64,000 nt of DNA from CBEUVQ01 sp965546615 (lineage in GTDB: Bacteria; Bacillota; Desulfotomaculia; Desulfotomaculales; Desulfohalotomaculaceae), in assembly GCA_965546615.1 (NCBI GenBank), contig CBEUVQ010000001.1, forward strand, positions 56,453 through 120,452, in the 5' to 3' direction. The translations under genes and the position numbers were made by a program. The notes beneath the pieces are model-generated. The model saw only the letters and a program-made list of their open reading frames with translations, ran no database searches and was not told the DNA's origin. Of this stretch, positions 58,485 through 64,000 are shown one piece after another (the first letter of the stretch is position 1; every line of letters starts with the position of its first letter).

Positions 58485-59464
58485 CAGTTCGCCCCCCCTT
58501 CTGCCAACCAACAGCTTACTTTTCTGCCGGGGCCTATATCAACCAGTTCCGGCGGTACTTTTAAGCATTTGCTGCGGGCTTCGGGACAGCGCGGTGCAAA
58601 AGCACATCCCGGCGGCAGGTGCAGGAGATTCGGCACCATGCCATCAATCATATACAGCTTATCCACCTTTTGATCGATACTGGGAATAGAAGCCAACAGC
58701 CCTTTGGTGTAAGGATGCAGCGGATTGGCGAACAGCTCATCCACCGGAGCTTCTTCGACAATTCTGCCGCAGTACATCACCGCCGCCCTGTCGGCCATTT
58801 CCGCCACTACCGCCAGGTCGTGAGTAATTAAAATAATGGCGGTGTTCAGCTTTTCTTTCAGCTCCTGCATCAATTCCAAAATCTGCGCTTGAATGGTTAC
58901 ATCCAATGCGGTGGTCGGTTCGTCGGCAATCAACAGTTCGGGATTGCAGCACAGCGCCATCGCAATCATCACCCGCTGGCGCATGCCGCCGCTCAGCTGG
59001 TGGGGAAATTCGCGCACCCGCTTCTCCGGCGAGGGAATGCCGGTTAAGCGCAGCATTTCCACCGCTTTTTCCAGCGCTTGTTTTTTATTTAACCCCTGGT
59101 GCACAATCAGCGATTCGGCAATTTGATCACCGATGCGGTACACCGGGTTCAGCGAAGTCATCGGCTCCTGAAAAATCATAGAAATGCGGTTGCCGCGAAT
59201 GTCACGCATTTCTTTGTCGGTTTTGGTCAGCAGTTCTTCACCGGCAAACTCTATAGAACCTTCCACAATGCGTCCCGGAGGGCTGGGGATAAGGCGCATA
59301 ACAGACAGCGAGGTAATACTTTTACCGCTGCCGGATTCGCCCACCACCGCCAGTGTTTCTCCTTTGTTCAGGTGGAAACTTACCCCGTCTACTGCCGGAA
59401 CAACTCCTTCGTCGGTAAAAAAGTGGGTTTTTAATCCCGTTACTTTTAAAAGTGTGTCGCTCAT
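58484..59464 (-). CDS. oppD: oligopeptide ABC transporter ATPase OppD
   Basis: ATPase of 326 aa: Walker A VVGESGSGKSITSLSVMRLI, signature LSGGMRQRVMIAMALCC, Walker B LLIADEPTTALDVT, and the C-terminal domain with CAFAPRCPEARSKC. It forms the ATPase heterodimer with OppF. GGAGGT precedes the ATG; 13 nt separate it from oppC. Confidence 0.95.
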   Translation of the reverse strand: MSDTLLKVTGLKTHFFTDEGVVPAVDGVSFHLNKGETLAVVGESGSGKSITSLSVMRLIPSPPGRIVEGSIEFAGEELLTKTDKEMRDIRGNRISMIFQEPMTSLNPVYRIGDQIAESLIVHQGLNKKQALEKAVEMLRLTGIPSPEKRVREFPHQLSGGMRQRVMIAMALCCNPELLIADEPTTALDVTIQAQILELMQELKEKLNTAIILITHDLAVVAEMADRAAVMYCGRIVEEAPVDELFANPLHPYTKGLLASIPSIDQKVDKLYMIDGMVPNLLHLPPGCAFAPRCPEARSKCLKVPPELVDIGPGRKVSCWLAEGGAN

Positions 59465-59477
59465 TTGTTTCCACCTC

Positions 59478-60371
59478 CTATTGCCGCAGGCGCGGGTCTA
59501 ATGCATCGCGCAAACCGTCGCCCAGCATGTTAAAGGCCATAACGGTAAGAGTAATGGCAATGCCGGGGTACATTACTAAGTGCGGTGCGTTAAATAAGTA
59601 GCTTCTGCCGGCTCCCAGCATGGTGCCCCATTCTGCGTCCGGCGGCTGCACACCTAATCCTAAAAAGCCAAGTGCTGCGGTATCTAAAATTGCGGTAGAA
59701 ATGCCCAATGTGCCGCGCACAATAATGGGAGCAATAACGTTCGGCATAATGTGTTTAAAGATAATGGCCCGGTCACGGTTACCGATGGCCCGTGCCGCCT
59801 GAACATATTCGTTTTCTTTCACCGACAGCACCGAACCGCGCACAATGCGCGCGTATTCCGGAATAGACACAATACTGATGGCAATAATGGCGTTTTCCAC
59901 CCCGCGGCCCAGCACCGACATAAAGGCAATCGCCAGCAAAAGCGACGGAAAGGAAAGCATAATATCCATTACGCGCATAATTAAGTTGTCAATTTTGCCG
60001 CCGTAGTAACCGGCAATGGAACCAAGTACCGTACCGATAGAAAGCGCAAAAGTTACCGCAATTAAGCCTACTTTCAGTGAAATGCGGGCACCGTAAATAA
60101 TGCGGCTTAAAATATCCCGACCTAATTCGTCAGTGCCCAGCAGGTGATCGCTGCTGGGTTTCTGCAGACTGTCGGCCATTACCCCGTTAACGGGGTCGTA
60201 CGGGGCGATATAGGGTGCAAAAATCGCTGTTAAAACCAACAGCACTAAAAATATCAAGCTGCCCAATGCCAATTTGTTTTTACATAAGCGATGCCAGAAT
60301 TCGCGCAGCGGGGAGTACATCTCCACAACTTCGGTCACCGCCTCGGCAGGGGCTTTGGCTAACTCAGACAT
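59478..60371 (-). CDS. oppC: oligopeptide ABC transporter permease OppC
   Basis: Permease of 297 aa from the ATG at 60371 (GGGGATG upstream; an earlier in-frame start is weaker). The long N-terminal cytoplasmic part and PYDPVNGVMADSLQKPSSDH then LLGTDELGRDILSRIIYGAR are OppC/DppC signatures. Five further membrane helices; EAA loop YVQAARAIGNRDRAIIFKHI. Confidence 0.95.
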   Translation of the reverse strand: MSELAKAPAEAVTEVVEMYSPLREFWHRLCKNKLALGSLIFLVLLVLTAIFAPYIAPYDPVNGVMADSLQKPSSDHLLGTDELGRDILSRIIYGARISLKVGLIAVTFALSIGTVLGSIAGYYGGKIDNLIMRVMDIMLSFPSLLLAIAFMSVLGRGVENAIIAISIVSIPEYARIVRGSVLSVKENEYVQAARAIGNRDRAIIFKHIMPNVIAPIIVRGTLGISTAILDTAALGFLGLGVQPPDAEWGTMLGAGRSYLFNAPHLVMYPGIAITLTVMAFNMLGDGLRDALDPRLRQ

Positions 60372-60388
60372 ATGCAGCATCCCCTTCT

Positions 60389-61393
60389 TTACGAGTATTT
60401 AATCCGCGGATCCAGCCACGCATAAAGCATATCGACGATGAGGTTGACAATTACAAAAACAGTGGCAATAAAGATTACCGTGCCCTGCACCAGCGGAAAA
60501 TCACCGGCTAAAATGGCATCAACCATGCGGCTGCCGATACCCGGCCAGCTGAACACCGTTTCGGTAAGCACCGCACCGCCCATCAGTACCCCTAACTGCA
60601 GGCCGATAACGGTAACAATCGGAATCAGTGCATTTCTCAAGGCGTGCTTAAAAATAACCACGCTTTCTTTTAAGCCTTTGGCGCGGGCGGTGCGGATGTA
60701 ATCCTGTCTAATTACTTCCAGCATAGTAGAACGGGTCATCCGAGCAATAATGGCCATTGAATATGAAGCCAACGCGGTGGCCGGCATAATCAAGTGCATC
60801 AGGGCGCTCTTTAATGACTCCCAATTGCCGGTAATTATGCTGTCTACTACATATAATCCGGTAATGTGCAGCGGTTCCAGACCGACATCAATGCGGCCGT
60901 TAACCGGCAGCCAGTTCAGCGTCAGCGAGAACAGAATAATCATCATCAAGCCCAGCCAAAAGATGGGCATCGATACCCCTAACAGCGCTCCTATCATACT
61001 TAAGTAGTCAAAGAAAGAGTACTGTTTTACCGCCGAAATTACACCTACAGTTATCCCGACAACAGAAGCAATAATAATTGCGGCCAAAGCCAATTCAACG
61101 GTTGCGGGAAAGCGGGCAAAAATTTCATCCAGTACCGGGGCACGGGTCATTAAGGAACGTCCGAAATCACCGTGCAAAAGATCGGACAGAAAGTGAGCGA
61201 ACTGAACATAAATCGGGTCGTTTAAACCCATACTTTCGCGTAATGCTTCCACTTGTTCGTTAGTGGCGTGCTGACCCAGCATTACCCTGGCCGGGTCACC
61301 GGCAAACAGGTGCATAACAACAAAAACAAAAAGACTGACACCTAACAATACCGGGATCAGCATTAGTATCCGTTTTAATAAATAACGGAGCAT
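60389..61393 (-). CDS. oppB: oligopeptide ABC transporter permease OppB
   Basis: Permease of 334 aa with six membrane helices: MLRYLLKRILMLIPVLLGVS at the N-terminus, and the EAA loop DYIRTARAKGLKESVVIFKH then ALRNALIPIVTVIGLQLG. It pairs with OppC to form the channel. It follows a 240-nt spacer after oppA that holds two RNA-type secondary structures. Confidence 0.95.
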   Translation of the reverse strand: MLRYLLKRILMLIPVLLGVSLFVFVVMHLFAGDPARVMLGQHATNEQVEALRESMGLNDPIYVQFAHFLSDLLHGDFGRSLMTRAPVLDEIFARFPATVELALAAIIIASVVGITVGVISAVKQYSFFDYLSMIGALLGVSMPIFWLGLMMIILFSLTLNWLPVNGRIDVGLEPLHITGLYVVDSIITGNWESLKSALMHLIMPATALASYSMAIIARMTRSTMLEVIRQDYIRTARAKGLKESVVIFKHALRNALIPIVTVIGLQLGVLMGGAVLTETVFSWPGIGSRMVDAILAGDFPLVQGTVIFIATVFVIVNLIVDMLYAWLDPRIKYS

Positions 61394-61633
61394 TTTTTAA
61401 CCTCCCAGCTGGAAAAAGTACAACATTTTACCTGTTTTTAACAGGCAGTTAAGACATTTATACCGTGCAGAAATGCGGCAGAGAGTTTCTTTTGCCAATG
61501 ATGCTTTTAAAAGCTGTGCCGTCCTCTGCCCTGCACAGATCAAATGTCTTGGCAGCAGTTGCTAAAAGATTTATTACATAGATATGGCCCAAATAAATTT
61601 GGGCCATATCAGAATATCGCTCAGCAAGCAATA
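61394..61633 (-). other. oppA-oppB intercistronic region with two hairpin structures
   Basis: A perfect 13-nt stem (GATATGGCCCAAA / TTTGGGCCATATC, 61581-61610) lies 24 nt after the oppA stop. It has no strong T-run, so it may stabilise the oppA mRNA or attenuate read-through. A larger imperfect hairpin spans 61450-61552: AAGACATTT and a GTGCAG element on each side, then GGCAGAG / CTCTGCC, with an inner GCTTTTAAAAGC palindrome. No gene is present. The usual effect of such structures is more OppA than OppBCDF. Confidence 0.65.
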
Positions 61634-63214
61634 TTATTTCTTGTCAACGTTGTGGAAGAAGATAACACCGGTGGGGTGCAGTTTTAAGTTTTCCACACTG
61701 CTGCTTTGTGCAGTCATTGCAGTGGCGTGAGAAATGTAAACCCACGGAGCGTCTTCAACTAAAATCTGCTGCAGCTCACTGTAAATTTCAGCACGCTTCT
61801 CCGGATCAAATTCACGGCTGCCGGCATCCAGCAGTTCGTCTACCTTCGGATTGGCATACTTAGCGCTGTTCAAGCTGCCGGCAATTTCGCGGCTGTCCAG
61901 CAGGCGCAGGAAGTTATCGGGGTCACCGTTGTCACCGATCCAGCCGTAAATCATCATATCCCCTTCTTCAACGATTTCGGGGGAAACAACCTCTTTGTAT
62001 TCGGTCCACGGCCATGCTTTAATTTCTACCTGAATGCCAACCTTCTGCAGGTCGTTTTGAATCGCTTCCGCCAGTTTTTGTCCTACCGTATTGTACGGAC
62101 GCGGGTTGGTGTAAGTCAGCAGAGTAACTTTTAAACCGTCGGAGTAACCGGCTTCCGCCAATAACTGTTTAGCTTTTTCCGGATCATATTCGTACGGCTT
62201 TAAGTTTTTGTCGTAACCCGGCATAAAGGACGGCAGCGGGCCGTTGGCCAAATCAGCGGTGCCTTGATACAGGTGCTGAACAATTGCTTCACGGTCAATG
62301 GCATGACTTACCGCCTGACGCAGCAGCGGGTTGTTAAACGGCTCTTTGTTGGTGAAGAATGCCAGGTAGTTAATGTTCATGCCGGGGTTTTTAGCAACAA
62401 CAACACCTTTTTCTTCCAGGGTTTTAACGTCGTTGGGGTCAACACCGTCCATCGCATCGATGGAACCGGTCATTAATTCACTGGCGCGAACAGAGTTTTC
62501 TTTAACAAATTTAAAGATCAGCTTATCAAGCTTTGGCGCTCCGTCCCAGTATTCTTCGTTTTTAACCAGTTCAATGGATTGACCGCGATCCCACTTTACA
62601 AACTTAAACGGTCCGGTACCTACCGGGTTGGAGATATAGTCATCACCGTATTTTTCTACCGCTGCAGGGCTGACAATAGGAGCAGCCATGCACATTGCCA
62701 TGTTGGCCAGGAAAGGAGCATACGGCTCGGTTAAAATAATTTTTACAGTGTAGTCATCAACTACCTGCACTTCTTTTACTTTGCCGTAAACAAAGCTGGC
62801 ATACGGCATATCGTCAGTGCGGTTGGGCGGCAGTTGACGATCAATGTTAAACTTCACCGCTTCGGCGTTAAACGGGGTGCCGTCGTGGAATTTAACGCCT
62901 TGACGCAGGTGGAATGTCCATTCGGTAAAATCTTCGTTGGGCTCCCAGCTTTCAGCCAGTGCCGGCTCTACTTCAGTGCTGTTTTCTTTATAACGCACTA
63001 AGTTGTCGTAAATGTTCACCATTACTTTGGCGGATTCACCGTCATCAACAAACGCCGGGTCTAAACCGCGCGGATCCGCCCCTTGAGCAAAGATAAATAC
63101 CTTTTCTTTCCCACTGTCACCGGTGCCGGCGGTTTCATCCCCGCCGCCGCAGCCGGCCAACAAAACAGCCATCATTGCTGCAGCCAGCACTACAAACAGC
63201 ATTTTTTTACGCAT
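61634..63214 (-). CDS. oppA: oligopeptide/dipeptide ABC transporter substrate-binding lipoprotein OppA
   Basis: Lipoprotein of 526 aa of solute-binding family 5. Signal peptide residues 1-20 with lipobox LLAGC followed by GGGDE. Family stretches: ADPRGLDPAFVDDGESAKVM, LAESWEPNEDFTEWTFHLRQ, GVKFHDGTPFNAEAVKFNID and NPVGTGPFKFVKWDRGQSIE. It delivers peptides (or another family-5 ligand such as nickel complexes or glutathione) to OppBCDF. AGGAGG precedes the ATG. It is the first gene of the operon. Confidence 0.94.
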   Translation of the reverse strand: MRKKMLFVVLAAAMMAVLLAGCGGGDETAGTGDSGKEKVFIFAQGADPRGLDPAFVDDGESAKVMVNIYDNLVRYKENSTEVEPALAESWEPNEDFTEWTFHLRQGVKFHDGTPFNAEAVKFNIDRQLPPNRTDDMPYASFVYGKVKEVQVVDDYTVKIILTEPYAPFLANMAMCMAAPIVSPAAVEKYGDDYISNPVGTGPFKFVKWDRGQSIELVKNEEYWDGAPKLDKLIFKFVKENSVRASELMTGSIDAMDGVDPNDVKTLEEKGVVVAKNPGMNINYLAFFTNKEPFNNPLLRQAVSHAIDREAIVQHLYQGTADLANGPLPSFMPGYDKNLKPYEYDPEKAKQLLAEAGYSDGLKVTLLTYTNPRPYNTVGQKLAEAIQNDLQKVGIQVEIKAWPWTEYKEVVSPEIVEEGDMMIYGWIGDNGDPDNFLRLLDSREIAGSLNSAKYANPKVDELLDAGSREFDPEKRAEIYSELQQILVEDAPWVYISHATAMTAQSSSVENLKLHPTGVIFFHNVDKK

Positions 63215-63475
63215 TGTTTTCGCCTCCTAATTAATTTCAGAAAATCTGTCCAGCAAATGTCTTGCCGCAAAACACCCCTCCTGTCTAACTTACCCTGGCA
63301 GGATTCCGTCCACAAAACGCGGACAAAAGTATATGCATAATATCATAAACATAAAAATTCTACATATTTATCAATTATCCTTCATGAATAATCATACATT
63401 TAAACCAATAAAAACGCAAAGAATATTTTTAAGCTAATTTTGGAAAAATAGCCTCTGAAAAGGAGGTGATCCGTT
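63215..63475. other. intergenic region between oppA and the DUF1540 gene
   Basis: This 261-nt region must hold the oppA promoter. The oppA leader (minus strand) contains a small hairpin with arms GTCC / GGAC (63310-63326) and a CCTG/CAGG pair nearby. The outer part is AT-rich. I could not fix a convincing promoter on either strand, and no riboswitch class was recognised. Confidence 0.4.
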
Positions 63476-63628
63476 ATGACCAAATCTGTTAAATGCAATG
63501 TAACCGAATGTCAGTACAACAACAACGTAATGTGTGACGCACCGATGGTGGAAGTAGACCGCATCAGCAGCGGCCCCGCTCACAGCTCCGACGAAACCCA
63601 ATGCCAAACCTTTAAGCCGAAAAAATAA
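63476..63628 (+). CDS. small Cys-rich DUF1540 protein
   Basis: Protein of 50 aa: MTKSVKCNVTECQYNNNVMC, DAPMVEVDRISSGPAHSSDE, TQCQTFKPKK. The four cysteines in CNVTECxYNNNxxC and the final TQCxTF match DUF1540, a small metal-binding family common in spore-forming Bacillota. It has a near-perfect AGGAGGTGATC ribosome site 5 nt before the ATG and is followed by a terminator. Likely role in sporulation or metal binding is not established. Confidence 0.88.
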   Translation: MTKSVKCNVTECQYNNNVMCDAPMVEVDRISSGPAHSSDETQCQTFKPKK

Positions 63629-63636
63629 TTATATAA

Positions 63637-63668
63637 AAATCCCGAGGCAAATTCCCCTCGGGATTTTT
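63637..63668 (+). terminator. rho-independent terminator of the DUF1540 gene
   Basis: Arms AAATCCCGAGG and CCTCGGGATTT around CAAATTCC, followed by a T run. It lies 8 nt after the stop codon. Confidence 0.92.
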
Positions 63669-63777
63669 CTTTCGGCGGACGGCAGCGCTCCGCTTCTGCG
63701 GTTTATTCAAAGGCTGCATTTTTACCTGTTGTTAATATAAGGAAATTTTTCGCCTAATGCACAAATCAGCGGTTGTG

Positions 63778-64000
63778 TTAAAATAAAAGCAGCTTATCCT
63801 GCAGGGTACGCACCGTGTCGGTAACAAAAGAAGCGGCGGTTATATCGATATAAGCGAGCTTAATTACCAGCAGAATTAATGCCAGCTGAGCAATAATGAT
63901 CAGCGGTATACCAAGTTTAAATTTCAGTTTTTGGGTTTTGTGGCGAAATGTCTGCATAGCAATCAGCCCACCGACGGAACCACCGATAAGGCAGGCCAAC
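63778..64000 (-). CDS. DUF1294 membrane protein, C-terminal part
   Basis: The N-terminus lies beyond the window edge. The visible 74 codons read LACLIGGSVGGLIAMQTFRH followed by KTQKLKFKLGIPLIIIAQLA, the DUF1294 signature (GGxxGgxxGMxxFRHKTxxxKF), then a hydrophobic helix and a polar tail. A small inner-membrane protein of unknown function. Confidence 0.78.
   Translation of the reverse strand, partial: LACLIGGSVGGLIAMQTFRHKTQKLKFKLGIPLIIIAQLALILLVIKLAYIDITAASFVTDTVRTLQDKLLLF

Noticed and set aside
63215..63340. Possible riboswitch or T-box in the oppA leader
   Set aside because: Only short hairpins are visible and no conserved core of a known class was found.

Overview
The window looks like a piece of chromosome from an anaerobic, probably spore-forming Bacillota (Clostridia-like). 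The evidence is the B. subtilis-style flagellar late operon with an alternative sigma factor, FliW/CsrA control of flagellin, strong AGGAGG ribosome sites, frequent GTG and TTG starts, a GerMN lipoprotein, tandem molybdate/tungstate transporters and a Gram-positive-style Opp operon. I cannot name a genus from sequence alone. No rRNA, tRNA or CRISPR array was seen.

Layout. Positions 1-19404 (minus strand) are one long flagellar operon read from flgB down to sigD and the first codons of a flgF/flgG-type rod gene: flgB-flgC-fliE-fliF-fliG-fliH-fliI-fliJ-fliK-flgD-(TIGR02530-like)-flgE-fliL-fliN-fliO-fliP-fliQ-fliR-flhB-flhA-flhF-flhG-(PilZ)-sigD. fliM and cheY, which usually sit between fliL and fliO, are absent; the only switch protein there is a short FliN with a FliM-like N-terminal peptide. 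A DegT-type aminotransferase lies just upstream (19686-20858). A cNMP-binding/DUF2225 protein follows on the plus strand. Next comes a molybdate/tungstate locus (22344-29282): a divergent HTH-PBP regulator with a ModE-like palindrome, two complete ABC transporters and a DUF364 protein.

Positions 29474-48162 (minus strand) hold the late flagellar and chemotaxis genes: motA-motB-cheW-cheA-cheB, then flgM-flgN-flgK-flgL-(FlaG-like)-fliW-csrA-hag, and fliD-fliS-(FliT-like)-flaG. Sigma-D promoter matches precede hag, fliD and flgM. Two kinds of foreign material interrupt this block. One is an accessory island (about 32860-35170) bounded by GTGCCAGGCAC-type repeats, carrying a truncated REP-associated transposase, two small zinc-ribbon proteins, a tail-anchored coiled-coil protein and a PD-(D/E)xK-like protein. 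The other is a set of GTAG-headed palindromic (REP-like) repeats: an eight-copy array at 37850-38688, two copies near 42 kb and one that supplies the fliH stop codon.

Positions 48347-64000 are mixed: comB, two uncharacterised genes, a YczE-like membrane protein, a HAM1-like/SIR2-like gene pair with a 4-nt overlap (51304-52685), a phosphoglycolate-phosphatase-like HAD gene, a thioredoxin-like remnant, a response regulator-histidine kinase-GerMN lipoprotein operon, a Gre-like factor, the oppA-oppBCDF operon, a DUF1540 small protein and the end of a DUF1294 gene.

The strongest candidate for an undescribed system is the HAM1-like + SIR2-like pair. Its HAM1 member keeps the fold motifs but has lost two of the most conserved active-site residues, while the SIR2 member keeps its NADase-type residues. 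The second candidate is the tail-anchored coiled-coil + PD-(D/E)xK-like pair in the island.
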